Shown: positions 11,590 through 22,610 of the stretch, one piece after another
Position numbering within the stretch: position 1 is the first letter of the stretch
Layout: each line of letters starts with the position of its first letter
DNA from: Amorphophallus konjac
Lineage: Eukaryota; Streptophyta; Magnoliopsida; Alismatales; Araceae
Direction: 5' to 3'
DNA: 64,000 bases
Assembly (NCBI GenBank): GCA_022559845.1
Contig: CM040123.1
Location: 318,847,933-318,911,932, forward strand
Program-made: the position numbers and the translations under genes
Notes under the pieces: generated by a model
The model's database searches: none
Told to the model about the DNA's origin: nothing
Seen by the model: only the letters and a program-made list of their open reading frames with translations

Positions 11590-13473
11590 ATGAATTGTTC
11601 TGTTGATCATATTTTGATGAGTTACTTACCTATTTTTGATGGGGATGATTTTGATTCATGGTTAGCCAAAATGTGTGGGCTAATTAACTTTGTTAATCCT
11701 AAACTCTAGAAATTGATATAATATGGCCCTAACAAATTGCCTCTGGATGAGACTAGATGGTCTCATGAAGATGAACTGAAAAATCATGATAATGTCTTAG
11801 TTTTAAGATTATTAAAAGTTGCCGTGAATTCTGATATATATCCATTTGTTTCTTCATGTGAAACAGCGAAGGAAATCGTGGATGGATTGATCAAATCTCA
11901 AGAGATACAGCTAGAAGATCTATGCCTCATGGGTAATGAGGAGAGCACATCAAACATGGTAAGTTCAAAGGTAAATTCTGACTCTAATGATGAATATGAA
12001 TCTGGTTATGAAGAGTTGATGAATGCTTATGAAGAGCTTGTTGATAAGTACAAGATGGTTAAGGCTGAGAATAAAAAATTGAAAAAGAAGGTTGAACAAA
12101 ATAACTGTGAATCCTTTTGTAAAAAATGCTCACATTTAGAGGAATTGATTGAGACTCATGTGTTTGATATTGAATTCCATAAAGATCAAATTTGCTCCTT
12201 AAGAAATGAAAACAAGAAGATGAAAGCAAAAATAAATTCATTGGCCAATGATCAAACCTTGATAAATGAACTCATTCATGATAAAAAGCTTGCAAAAGAA
12301 AATGAGAAACTGAAAGAATTGAACACAGCCATTTTTGAAAGATTGTTGTTTCTAGAAAAAGGAAAATCTGTGGTTGTAAGTGAATGTGAAAATGTGGATG
12401 AATTGAAACAAGAAGTAGAATGCCTTAAGAATACCAATGCAGTGTTAAATGTCAGCCTTGCCACTTGTGAAGAAGAACTTGCTAATACTGAATTGCATAT
12501 CACATCTCTAGAAAGTGAAATCTAGGACTTGCATAATTCATTGTCTAGATTTGTGGATGGTCAAAATAATCTGGAGAAAATCTTGGGGACCAAGGTGAAT
12601 TTTCAACAGGAAGGTCTTGGGTATGAACCCACTAAAAAGAAAGTCTTTGGTCTGAAAACATAAACATCTTTTATCCATGCATCATGTTCTTTAAATATTT
12701 CAAATGCTTCTTATGTTGAGAAACAAGATTCTAAAGGTCAGGCTCAACCTAGGAACAATAGAATTGATGCTCACCCAGTCCAGCATGCAAAAAGGAAAAT
12801 CCATAAATGTGATGTTAAGCAGAACTCGAACCAAAACTCAAAGCCAAAAATCAATTTTGCTTATGCTAATGTGAATGCTAGAAAGCAAAATCATTCCGCA
12901 CAAACACGTGTACCCAAAAGGAATGTCTCATGCTTTTATTGTGATAAACGTAGTCATATGATGGGTGATTGCCTTGTTATGAAATCTGATGATCTGAAAT
13001 CATGCAAAAATGAAATTATTTTAAAAAGAAAAATGGGTGTTTCTTGTTTCAATTGTGGAAAGCATGGACACAAGATGCATGAATCTAACATCATGAAAAA
13101 GGATAGGTTTCATGCATATAGAAATGAAACTGTGTTTGGTAAACAAAGAAATTCTTCTGACCACTATCATTCATGTGGAAATCTAGGACACCGTGTGTCA
13201 CAGGGTTGGCAAGCAAATAGAAGAAAGAAGTTCAATGTTAAAAACAATTATAATTTTGCCAACCCATAGAAATTTCATGCCTATCCTGTTAAGAAGAATG
13301 CTAGGTCTTCTGTTAATTGTCACTACTGTGGCAATTTTGGGCATACCATGTATGACTATGCTTTAATGAATTTTCATGATATGCATGCCCAAAGAATGTG
13401 AAGAGCACCCACTAGAGATGTAACTAATCATCCGGGACCCAATAAAGTTTGGGTACTCAAAACTGTTGAATGA
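11590..13473 (+). pseudogene. A: Sirevirus-type gag, nonsense-interrupted
   Basis: One reading frame runs from the ATG at 11590 to a TGA at 13471-13473, with no frameshift but five internal stops (11707, 11719, 12523, 12661, 13267). The start (YLPIFDGDDFDSWLAKM) is the Copia gag UBN2 motif. After AKEIVDGLIKSQ the frame jumps to CLMGNEES, so the middle of gag and the first zinc knuckle present in B are deleted. A long Lys/Glu-rich coiled coil follows (about 12000-12640), homologous to B's at 23722-24126 (SRFVDGQNNLEKILG here, SRFVNGKQNLDNLLG there). One intact zinc knuckle (CFYCDKRSHMMGDC) and three degenerate ones (near 13050, 13170, 13320) precede the junction motif PNKVWVLKTVE. Gag would package the element RNA; this copy cannot be translated in full. 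Confidence 0.9.
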
Positions 13474-13722
13474 GAATTTTGTTGCAGGGTTGTCTTGAGG
13501 CCAAGTGGAAGGCTTGGAAGATGATGGATGCTCAAGGCACAAGTATTGAAAATAAATTTCTGAGCTCTTTTTGAAAAACTCAAACTTATTTTAACCGAAT
13601 CTCCATTAATGAAAATAAAAAAACAATTTTTGTTATTAGAATGCATTGCATCTTTCCTGAATCACCATTGCATGATTGCATTTCATGAAACTGAATATTC
13701 ATCCATTTGATCATCATTGCAT

Positions 13723-13825
13723 GACTACATGATATATCAAATGGTGACTTGAGGAAGGGCAGGTCATTCCTGTCTAAAATCTATCACCATGCGTGAGAAT
13801 GTGCCTCCGCCTCGTACTATGAGTC
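13723..13825 (+). other. Module 1, copy A1 (putative structured RNA)
   Basis: The outer stem pairs GACT (13723-13726) with AGTC (13822-13825), plus further pairs inside. It encloses GATATATCAA, then stem ATGGTGA (13741-13747) with TCACCAT (13784-13790) and its inner hairpin GGCAGG-TCATT-CCTGTC (13758-13774). The shared strings GCGTGAG and CTCCGCCT follow. The third hairpin seen in other copies is missing here. Compare 14580, 22265, 41266 and 47054. Confidence 0.6.
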
Positions 13826-14579
13826 ACTTGTTCATATAAGTCATAGGATGCATGTTTTTCTGTTAAAACATCATTTGTGTAATTCATGCACATTGTGAGG
13901 GAGAGCTGTCAGCTGGTTGATATGTGCTCAAGCTAAGGCTCATTTATAAGAAATGTCATCTTGTGCTAATGTCTATCATGAAAACTGCTGGCCTATTCAA
14001 AGAATTGCATACATTGAGTCTGCATAAACTCTCATGCACTGTCTTGCTCAAACTCGAAAAATTTGCTTCCCATATTAGAATTCATATCCATTCTCATGCA
14101 TATACACTGTTGATGCAACTTGATATTTGCATGTGTGAGATTATGGAATGCACTTCTCAAAGTGCTGCTAAACCACAGGGATCCAAGGAAGCTTGGGTAC
14201 GCAAGTCTGCAGTATGAGAACTTTGATTACAGGAGTGACTTGAGGGTCATGAAGAAATTGAGAAAAATAATGGATTCTCAAGGCCAAGGTAAGAAAATAA
14301 AAATCTGAAATACTAACCTTCGTGAGGTTAGTGATTTTGGTGCTTAAAGGCCTCTGGTATTGTCTCCTGAACTAAGGTAATTCAACCTTTTGCTATGGAA
14401 ATAAAATTTCATGCATTATCTTGTGGCACTGGATGGTTTTATTTCATAACAGGTATTGCTTCTCAAAAACTTGAACTGTTGTTCCTCTACTCTGTTGTGC
14501 CAAAAAATCTCCAAATGGTTATTTGAATAATTCTTGAATGAAACTGCATGTGTGATATCACATTCGAGCTTAACTACGT

Positions 14580-14687
14580 TTCTGGTATATCAAATCGTGT
14601 TAGTGGAAGAGTGGATCACGTCCACTTGGAAGCTTTCACCATGTGTGAGTCAGGTCTTCGAACCTCAAACTCTGCCTTGTACCAGAA
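14580..14687 (+). other. Module 1, copy A2 (putative structured RNA)
   Basis: The outer stem TTCTGGTA (14580-14587) pairs perfectly with TACCAGAA (14680-14687). Inside are TATCAAAT, a hairpin AGTGGA-TCACG-TCCACT (14610-14626), TTTCACCATGTGTGAG, a hairpin AGGT-CTTCGA-ACCT near 14653-14666, and CTCTGCCTTG. The order of elements is the same as in the other copies while the stem sequences differ. Confidence 0.65.
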
Positions 14688-15619
14688 CTTGGAGAAATCA
14701 AATGGCTAACTTGTGATTGGATAGCTTTTCTTCTGAGGAGTCTTTAAAAAATCTGTTTGGCTTGTGGATGATTTTCTGAACTTCTGAAATGCTATTGAAA
14801 ATCTATTTTTGAAAAGTTTTTTTAAAATAAAATGGGTTATATTACTCATTTCTGATCCTTTCTGCACCTCTGCTTATAAAGGTCATGTGATGGAAAATGA
14901 TTATTATTCATCGTTCAAAACTGATTGCCCTCTTGAGAAATCTAACAAATGTTATGAAAATCAAGCATTCCCATCTTACTTTTGCATCTTGCATTCCATT
15001 CTCATATAGTTATAGGCTGCATGCATTAGAATTCAATGCATTAGGTGCATTTAGATCATCCAAATGAAAAATTGAAAACTTGTAATTTGCATTCATGTTA
15101 CGTCTTACACTTTGCATTGCATTTAGGACATTCAAATAAAAATCTTAAATTTTACATCACATTGCACATTTGCATATCTTTTCATTTTGCATTGCATATT
15201 GCATATACTCCCAATGTGTGCTTACATGCTTATATATGTTATTCACCCCCATCCTTTGGAATTTCTATGACCTTATGCTTTCTTGATAAATAATGTTGCA
15301 TTTGAGTCATTATTGGAGTGTTTCATGTCATACACTCTGGGGAAGTTCATATTTCATAAGTACATCTATTTAGGGGGAGTTGCACTGTTATGTGTTCATG
15401 ATATTTTCGGTATACATGTTGAATCAAATTCATACACATCTTGCACATAATGTGAAAATGAGTGTTAAACATAAGGATATAGGAATTTTCTTTCAACACT
15501 CTAGAGATATTAAACTTGCTGCATGTATGTTGAAGAGGCAGTTGAGGAAAAAGCTGCCTAACTATCTTTGTTGGAAAATTCTGAAATAAAAATGAATGGC
15601 AGAGCAATGCTTGGTCTCA

Positions 15620-15675
15620 CTAAGTAAATTGGATGCACGTCACCTGAGACGTGCATCCAATTTATTTCTGAAAGG
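15620..15675 (+). other. Module 2, first copy of A pair
   Basis: Begins CTAAGTA and ends GAAAGG, 56 nt. It contains a perfect 17-bp stem with a six-base loop (15625-15641 with 15648-15664; arm TAAATTGGATGCACGTC, loop ACCTGA), the strongest hairpin seen in the window. Flanking GGTC and GACT can extend it as an outer stem. Confidence 0.7.
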
Positions 15676-15725
15676 TGTTTGACTAAAGTACCTCTGTTCA
15701 GAATGAAATGAAATGGTTCAATATT

Positions 15726-15779
15726 CTGAGTATCCGGGGATTCTGACATGAGCTCCATGTGTCTCCTCACGTAAAAAGG
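15726..15779 (+). other. Module 2, second copy of A pair
   Basis: Begins CTGAGTA and ends AAAAAGG, 54 nt, 106 bases after the first copy. GGGGA and TCTCC plus GACATG and CATGTGTC form the inner hairpin; flanking GGTT (about 15716) and AACC (about 15790) can pair as an outer stem. Confidence 0.65.
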
Positions 15780-16756
15780 AATTATTTAAACCTGATAATT
15801 CTTTAAAAAATTCTGAATTTATTAAAAAAATTGATGAGGTAGAGCGTAGCCTCCAATACGATGTTCTCATAAATTGAAATACAGTCTATACAATCTCCCA
15901 TTGTGTTGTTTTGAAAATCTGAATATCCATATGGTTATAGTTGATTTTCATGTTATTCACTCATACTCTTGGTAATGTGATTTAATATGTATTCAGAAAA
16001 ATGATTGATTGCATTGACTATTGCATGATTCTCTTATGTGATTGCACAGCCTCCTAGGTGCTATATATGAATATTCTGGTCATCATGACTCTCATGCACT
16101 TTTCTTATACTCATCTCATTCTTCAATTAGTAAGGGGGAGATATGTTGCATGTACATATACATGTATCTGTTTGGTTGCATTACATGCATATCATTATGT
16201 GTCCTCATTTGTTTGCATCTTGCTTCATACATTTCACTTGAAAACTAAAAATCTGAAAATCTGAAAATCAAAGAAACCCATTTGTATGTGTTGAGACTCA
16301 TGTCTCTTTTCAAAAGAAAATTTTTTAAAAAAATGAAAACCAATGAAATTTAAAAAAATGGACTTCAAATGCTTTATACTTGCTCAATGGTTTTTAGGCA
16401 TTGAATGGCATCATATTTGTTAACACTTGCTGTTTCGGAATCATATTGACTTATTGGTATCAATTCTACTCATCTTCCCATCTCGATAATCAACAATTGG
16501 TATGTCAACATCTTGTCCATGATCTGCTATTGCTTCATCTGAATTTTTGAAGTGGGCTATTATTGCTTCTTCAATCTATCATGCTTCAATTTGAACTTAA
16601 TTGCCTTCCTCCCATTTTTGATAATGTCAAAGGGGAGAAAGATTTATGATGGTTATCTGTGATTGATAGGGGGAAAGAGATTTCTGATATGTGTGTATGG
16701 CTATGTTGAATAGTTTGTCCTGTCATTCATAAAGTATTTATAAGGTTTGTCATCAT

Positions 16757-16771
16757 CAAAAAGGGGGAGAT
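16757..16771 (+). other. A: 3' polypurine tract
   Basis: AAAAAGGGGGAGAT lies immediately before the 3' LTR and is the expected plus-strand primer site. The preceding GTCATCATCAAAAA is complementary, with one mismatch, to TTTTTGATGATAAC inside the LTR. Confidence 0.85.
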
Positions 16772-19271
16772 TGATGTGTGTGGGGTCATAAAGTGTGCCT
16801 TGCATATGGTTATGTTTTTGATGATAACTAACCTTATAAATAACTTTGTGTCTGCTTACATATGCGGTTGATGTCAGTGTTCATTCATGAGCTTTGCTAT
16901 GCTTACATGTATTCATGAGATTGATTTTTCCATATTGCTAGACATGCATATAAGCTCGTAGATGGTTATGAGTAGAAGCTTTTATCACTCATAATCCATG
17001 ATTTTGATATCCATGTAGATCTCATGTTCTACATTGTCTTTTACAGGAGAGAGATGATTGGAAGACACCTACAAATCACATGGATGGATGGTAATATCTA
17101 TTTATGTGAATCTTAGTGGAAAGAGGTTGACATGTGATGTAATATTGATTAAACCCCAAGGAATACTTGGTTTTTGTGTTTAAACATTAAATCTCTTCCC
17201 AGTCCCTTGTCCTATCCATGTTGCATATATTCACTTGGTTCTTTCATGTATATTCTTCATAAGGTTCTTATACTAGGTGCATAGTTTAAATTTCTCATGA
17301 AAGTGGTGGCTGAAATGAATTGATTGAAACTCTCACATTGAATGATATTCATTTTCTCATGTTGAACTTTAGCATAGGCTTTCATGCCCTTTCATAGTGT
17401 CGACCTATCAAAGGATGGTGTCGACCCCATGTTTCGTAAGCATCACTTAGATGTAAATGGTTCATGGTCTTATGAAGAGAACTTGTGTTAAATTCATCAC
17501 ATCGTTCATGTGGATTTTGGTTTTACAATGCCACTCTTGTTGCACTTGATGCATAAAGTTCATTGCTATATGAACTTGTTTCATTGATGAGGATAAACAT
17601 GTTTATCCAAAGAGTTCTTATGCACCTTGAACATGGATTTTAATGTATGTGCCCTTTGCACTTTCTTTATGGTTAAAAGTTGCTTATACCTTGTTCACAT
17701 GCATAGAAATATCCTTCGATCTTTAGCTTAGAACATTTGTGATTCAAAGTGTTCATATGCACCTTGAACATGGGTTTCATGTATATAATTCATGCATTTA
17801 TAATTTGGATTATTGAGCTAAAGTTCTAATCATTTTTTTCTTATGGTTTTGCAGGATTAAGATCCTTAATATAAACCCTCCAAGATCAAGGAGTTAGATG
17901 CCACAGACTTTGGAAGGGTTACAATGGAGTTTGGGGCTGAAATCTGAAAGTCTGGAATTTACTGTAGCTTTAGGTCAACCGACCCTGTAGCTTAGGTTGA
18001 CCGAAGCACTGTAGCTCGGTCGACCGACCCTGTAGCTTAGGTCGACCGAAATTGGCAGTGCTGCTTGAAAATTCACCTGTAAAATTCGGTCGACCGACCA
18101 CCTACCTCCGGTCGACCGAACCCCCCGAGGCAATAATTGTTGACTTTGTTTTCTTCAACGTGGGAAGCTTTTCTCCTTGGATTTTTTTAATCCCAAAAGT
18201 CTCCAAACATCCCTGGAATTGTGGATCTGTGTCTTGGCTTATCCTTGACCATCGAAGGTCTTATAAACCCACTTGTGCCTAAACTTTTACCCCTTTGCCC
18301 CTGGGTTTGTTGTAGACCTATTGGGGGTCTTTTTGGATGGTTCTAGAAGGGTTATCATAGTCTTTTCATGTCTTCTATATATGCACTCTTGTGAACTCCG
18401 AATTTGACAGAAATCCCCATTTTGAGCTAATGCTTTCTATCTTGTAGGTCAAGAAAGAGGAGAAGAAGAGAAAGTGGAAAAGAAGGGGAGATTTGATATT
18501 CATCCAAGAAGTTTTGAAGATCGTGGAAGAATGAAAAGTGCAGCGGATCGAGGAGAGGATCGAGAGGACGTAGAAATCATCACCATCCGACTGGAGCTTC
18601 AAGCTACCATTTCTATTCGTCTTAGAAATCAAAGGGGGAACAATCTCTACATCCTTTAGTTGTTGTTTTGTGATGTTTGCCATGTGTTCTATTTGGATCT
18701 GAGCATGTTTAAACATGTGTGTTCATTTTCTGAACTAAGGTATATTGTGTGTGTGTGACCGTATGTGTATACGGTCGTGTTTGATCGCCTATGTGCGGTC
18801 GTGTGTGTCGTTGTGCTGCGTTTGTTGCAGCGTGTGTGTATGTGTGTTGTGTTCCGATCGTCGGATCCTGTGGGAGACTCCGTCTCCGTGTGTGTGTGTG
18901 TGTGTGTTAGGGCGTGTCCCCGTGTGTGTTTGGAGCGTTGTCTCCGTGTTGGGGATTTATTCCCGAGTGAAGCCTCACTAGGTTTGGTGAGGGGTGGACG
19001 TAAGGAGCCCGTCGTGGTCCCGAACCACCTTAAAAGTCGTTGTGCACTTTGGTTTGGTTTGTGCGTTTGTGTGGTTTGATTGTTATATCCGTTTGTATGA
19101 TCGTGTGGGAACGGAGAGATTGAGAGAATTAGTTATCTTGTTTAGTTAATTTCCTCAATCTTGTTAAAATGTGTTAATTCCGCTATGTAGCATTTTAATT
19201 TGCCATCTAGTGTGGAGGATAATTCCACCCCCCCCCCCCATCTTGCCCGCTCGCCTACCTAGGGACCAACA
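16772..19271 (+). repeat. A: 3' LTR
   Basis: 2,500 bp, homologous end to end with 9072-11516. It carries additional palindrome units at 17970-18050 (GGTCAACCGACC, GGTTGACCGA, GGTCGACCGACC) not present in the 5' copy. TATA-like TATATAT at 18376-18382; GT-rich hairpin GACCGTAT-GTGT-ATACGGTC at 18757-18776 with a perfect 8-bp stem. Ends GGGACCAACA. Confidence 0.9.
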
Positions 19272-20992
19272 ACGACCGTTGTACCGAACGGCTCCACACC
19301 GTCAATCTGCCCTAAACCTAAGGTCAGAAACCTAGGCACGATGACTCACGTGGCAGTTCACAACTGCCGAGATCATTCCCTCAAAAAAGGGGAACTAAGA
19401 AACTCTCCAGCTCCAGGCTGGGTAACTAGACTCGCAGTCCACAGGCCATACACACGGACCTTACGGAAAACACAGAAGCATGGTTCCCAAGGCAGATCAC
19501 AAGCAGCCGTGCCGATTCCCCATCCCAGGGAAGAGTGGGAAATCTCCAGCCCCAGGCTGGATGACTGGACTCGTAATTCAAGGCCATACACTTGGCCCAC
19601 TTGGGAACCATCTTCTGGGGAAACTCACAACATGCGGGGGAACCCCACCGCACTCACACCAATACACAGCGACTCGATCAAGCGTGACGCAAAAGCTCGG
19701 AATACACGCAGGGTCACCTGGATCCTCTACCCCTATGGGCATGCTAATCGAGGTAACACAGTACTTCCAGACATCCCAGAAAAATGGTCACAGAACCCAT
19801 GGGATGTCTGGGACACTCACGAGGCCGATGGTCGACCACTGGGTCACAACCGGGTCGACCGGAGACCAACACGACGCTAAGCGGGCACGGCAATATGAAG
19901 AATCCCATAGCTATCTACCTTTGGACCGTTTAGGGTGCCTAGCTGTCTACCTCTGGACCGCATGCCACTAGCTAGCAGTCTACCTATGGACCGCTAAACC
20001 CCTAGAACACGCGAACCCCTAGCGGTCTAACCATGGACCGCAAGGCAGAGCCTAGCGGTCTATCCCTAGACCGATAAAGACCCTGGCGGTCTATCGCGCC
20101 ACCTGGAGCCTCAAACAGACATATGGGACTCCCTAGCGGTCTACCTCTGGATCGCTTGGTTCCCTAGCAGTCTCTGGAATGACCGCTAGGTCTTCCCGAG
20201 CTCAAAAACGGCGGAAACGGCGGAAACGGTGGGAAACCCCATTCCACGCCCCGTTCACGCCCACGTGAAGCGGAAAACAAGGGGAAACTAGTCCCCAACC
20301 TCTCTAGCACCGAGAGGACCCATTTAAACCCCAAAATTGTGATCAAAACTCTAGATCAGGCTCACACCCCAAAATCATGTTTTTTCCCCAAAACGGTAAT
20401 AAACCCACGCTCGGCTCACCACGGGCTACCAAACTCACGGGAAATGAAGTACGTGAGTTGGGGATCCATCTCCCTACCTCCACCGAAGATTTGACGCGTC
20501 GTGGACGCCGATCCATGAATAAAACGCCGCCAAAGCCTCGCCGAGACACGAGCTCACGGTCGTGCTTCAACGCGCCTCCATCCCCCGATCATCGACCCAT
20601 CCTCACCGTCCTCCTCGCTCGCGTCGCCTCGCTCTACCCTTGCCCTGCTCCATCGGCCGCCAGAGAAGAGAGGGTGAGAAGGGAGAGCATGAGAGAAAAG
20701 AGAGGGAGAGAGTGAGAAATGAGAGGGGAGAGAGATAAAGGGTTAATATATATAGAAAAACCCAAAAATTACAAAAATTATGAAAAATTACCTCCGCGAT
20801 CCTCGGGAGGAGCACAATGCGCTGGTCACGTCCTGGAGTTGGAGAATGCCACGGTTCACCCTGCACAGTGTTCCGAAGGCATATCAGGGAAAACACACGT
20901 AAAGCACAAAACCCACTTCAGGACCCACGAAAGCGATCCGAAACCCACTGATCCTGTTCCGATAAATATCTGAAAAAATCAGGGGCATTACA
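19272..20992 (-). repeat. E: 5' LTR, upstream half
   Basis: Continues E's LTR beyond A. Near 19905-20190 it holds an array of imperfect palindromes (GCGGTCTACC and TGGACCGC) equivalent to GGCGGTC/GACCGCC in G's LTRs. On the minus strand a TATATATATTAA at about 20742-20753 is the candidate TATA box. The LTR starts TGTAATGCCCC at 20992. Confidence 0.8.
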
Positions 20993-20993
20993 T

Positions 20994-21067
20994 GAGCAAG
21001 AACTTATTGGGACACCTCCGCCCAATCCTGCCTCAAAATCCGCAAAGATAATCGGGACTAACACATC
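20994..21067 (+). repeat. 236-bp inverted repeat, left arm (outer part)
   Basis: GAGCAAGAACTTATTGGG through CTAACACATC is the reverse complement of 41900-41973. It is the outer 74 bases of an inverted-repeat arm whose remainder lies on the far side of element B (41541-41707). E's LTR begins one base to the left. Confidence 0.85.
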
Positions 21068-22544
21068 TGTTGAGTCTCCATACTATTTTGATGATAACAA
21101 AACCCCAGAATTACAAATGGGTTGATTAATTGCTTGAACGTCTCCAAATGAGATTAAATCCCAAATGCATGAATTGATTGAGAGTCAACCAAGCTCATTT
21201 TATATGGATCCTTGTGCAAACATAAGTCTTCAAATGTTCGGATATGTTTCATGGACTGAACCATGCTATTTTACAGAATTCCCAGATTCCAGTCGACCTA
21301 AAGGCACAGAGCGGTCGACCTAATTTTCCAGGGATCTCAAATCTATAATTTTTTTACAGGAGTGGTTGACCGCCCAGCAAGGATCGGTCGACCGATTTTC
21401 CCAAAATTGAAAGACTCCGTCTCTGTAAAATTTCGATCGACCGCCCCTACCTCCGGTCTACCGCCAGCCTCGAAAGCCCTTATTGTTGACTTTGTGTTCT
21501 CAACGTGGGAAGCCCCTCTTCTTGGATTTGTTTAATCCCAAAGTCACCAAACTTTTCATGATTTGTGGATCTGGTTCCTTGCTTGTCTCTTGACCATTCA
21601 AGAGTTATAAAAATATCTCTTTGGGGCAAGAAACCCTAATGATCCAAGGGGGCTCAAGGAGGCTATCAAGGGGAGAGAAGAGTGCTGCTACTGTAGCTAT
21701 GAATAGTGCTCCAGGAAGGAAGCTCTTCATCCATCTTCAAGTGATCCAAGCTACATCTAGAGCAGATCAACCCCAAGCCAAGTGGAGATCAAGCTGCATC
21801 CAAAACCTTCTTCATCAACTAAGGGGGAGCTTGAATATGAAGTTTCTACTTTATGTTTTCCATTCGATTTCTATTTCAGATTCAAGTGTGTGTTCTTGTA
21901 ACATCTGAATACTTGTGTGTAGGTGGATCTATGTAGATCTGTGTGTGCGTGTGTGTGTGTGTGTCTATTTCTTCACATTTCCTTGTGATTCGGTGCTTGT
22001 TCATCTTCGTGGGAGTTCTGAACTCACACAAGTGTGTGTGTGTGCTTTGATCTTGTAACCTTCTACAAGATAGTGTTTGAATCCTCACAGTCGGTGAGGG
22101 GTGGACGTAGGTTGCAATTGTTGCATCCGAACCACCTAGAAATTGTGGTCTCCTGTGTGGTTTGCTCCTTATCTTCTACCTCCAATTCTGCTCTAGCATA
22201 TTTTCATATTGCATGATCTGATTTCTTTGTTTAGAACTAGTTCTATTAACCTTTTTATAGGAGATCTCTGGTATATCAGAAGGTAGTTTCTCATCGGCAA
22301 GGTTAGTCTTGTCGAGAGGAAAATACTTTGTGTGAGAGAATCTTCGGATTCCCGGACTCCGCCTGGTACCAAAGAACTGTTGTAGGGGTTGATTTAGCTA
22401 GATTCATTTTGTAATCCATCAGATCCATACTTGTTTATTGCTTGCTCTTAATACGTGTCTTAAAATGGGTAAAGGTTCTTAAAATCTGTAATCACCCAAT
22501 TCTCCCCCCCCCCCCTCTTGGGTGTCATTGATTGCGGGACTTCA
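21068..22544 (+). repeat. B: 5' LTR
   Basis: 1,477 bp. GGTCGACC-type palindromes at about 21291-21465, TATA-like TATAAAAA at 21606-21613, a short GT run near 21940-21965, and module 1 at 22265-22375, about 170 bases before the LTR end. Confidence 0.92.
22265..22375 (+). other. Module 1, copy B1 in 5' LTR (putative structured RNA)
   Basis: Outer stem TCTCTGGTA (22265-22273) with TACCAAAGA (22367-22375), one C-A mismatch. Inner stem AAGGTA (22280-22285) with TACTTT (22324-22329), one G-U. Hairpin TCGGCAAG-GTTAGT-CTTGTCGA (22294-22315), one G-U. Hairpin GAATC-TTCG-GATTC (22338-22351), a UUCG tetraloop. Shared unpaired strings: TATATCA, TGTGTGAG, ACTCCGCCTGG. Confidence 0.7.
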
Positions 22545-22546
22545 AT

Positions 22547-22558
22547 TGGTATCAGAGC
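22547..22558 (+). other. B: primer-binding site
   Basis: TGGTATCAGAGC, two bases after the LTR end, is complementary to initiator tRNA-Met. Confidence 0.93.
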
Positions 22559-22610
22559 TAAGACTCTACTTTCTTTCAGATCTAACGATCTTAGAGTAAG
22601 ATCCAGATGA

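Larger units (their letters stand above)
13474..16771 (+). other. A: non-coding internal region, pol deleted
   Basis: AT-rich, with no protease, integrase, reverse transcriptase or RNase H. A degraded protease start follows the gag stop (GATGGATGCTCAAGGCAC, compare GATAGCGGCTGTTCAAGGCA in B). A second, diverged copy of this gag-pol junction lies at about 14170-14290. Two copies of module 1 (13723-13825, 14580-14687) and a pair of module 2 (15620-15675, 15726-15779) are here, plus a hairpin with an 8-bp stem at 14312-14332. Polypurine-tract-like GGGGGAG sites occur at about 15373, 16130 and 16762, with relatives near 16632 and 16668. Repeated TTGCAT words fill 15100-15240. Confidence 0.8.
9072..19271 (+). 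mobile_element. Pol-less Sirevirus-type Copia element A
   Basis: Two long direct repeats (9072-11516 and 16772-19271) begin TGATGTGTGTGGGG and end GGGACCAACA, with a primer-binding site after the first and a polypurine tract (AAAAAGGGGGAGAT) before the second. Gag is present but decayed, and protease to RNase H are absent. Sirevirus traits: multiple polypurine tracts, GTCGAC palindromes in the LTRs, the gag-pol junction wording KVWV.K, and TTTGATGATG motifs beside the tract. It sits inside E's LTR. Flanking pentamers (AATAT and ACGAC) do not match. It could have been mobilised only by a related autonomous element such as B. Confidence 0.9.
7508..20992 (-). mobile_element. Ty3/Gypsy remnant E (minus), split by element A
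   Basis: The right boundary reads as a reverse-complemented LTR start (TGTAATGCCCC) and the left as LTR ends (GGGTCGTTACA). Both resemble element G, whose LTRs start TGTAATAT and end CGTTACA. In minus orientation E consists of a full-length 5' LTR (20992 to 7896, interrupted by A at 9072-19271), a primer-binding site and about 310 bases of leader, then directly the last 61 bases of the 3' LTR. All of gag-pol and most of the 3' LTR are gone. The 5-bp flanks (CATGT and TGAGC) do not match, so no target-site duplication supports the outer ends. Confidence 0.8.

Noticed and set aside
9067..19276. Target-site duplication for element A
   Set aside because: Flanking pentamers AATAT and ACGAC do not match; boundaries rest on LTR homology, primer site and polypurine tract.
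22265..22375. Module 1 as a tRNA or tRNA-like gene (closing strand ends TACCA, T-arm-like hairpin)
   Set aside because: No anticodon arm, wrong spacing between the T-arm-like hairpin and the closing stem, and other copies lack the CCA end.
22503..22515. Poly-C runs (also 19229, 46646, 51651) as regulatory sites
   Set aside because: Lengths vary between LTR copies of one element, as expected for slippage or sequencing error.
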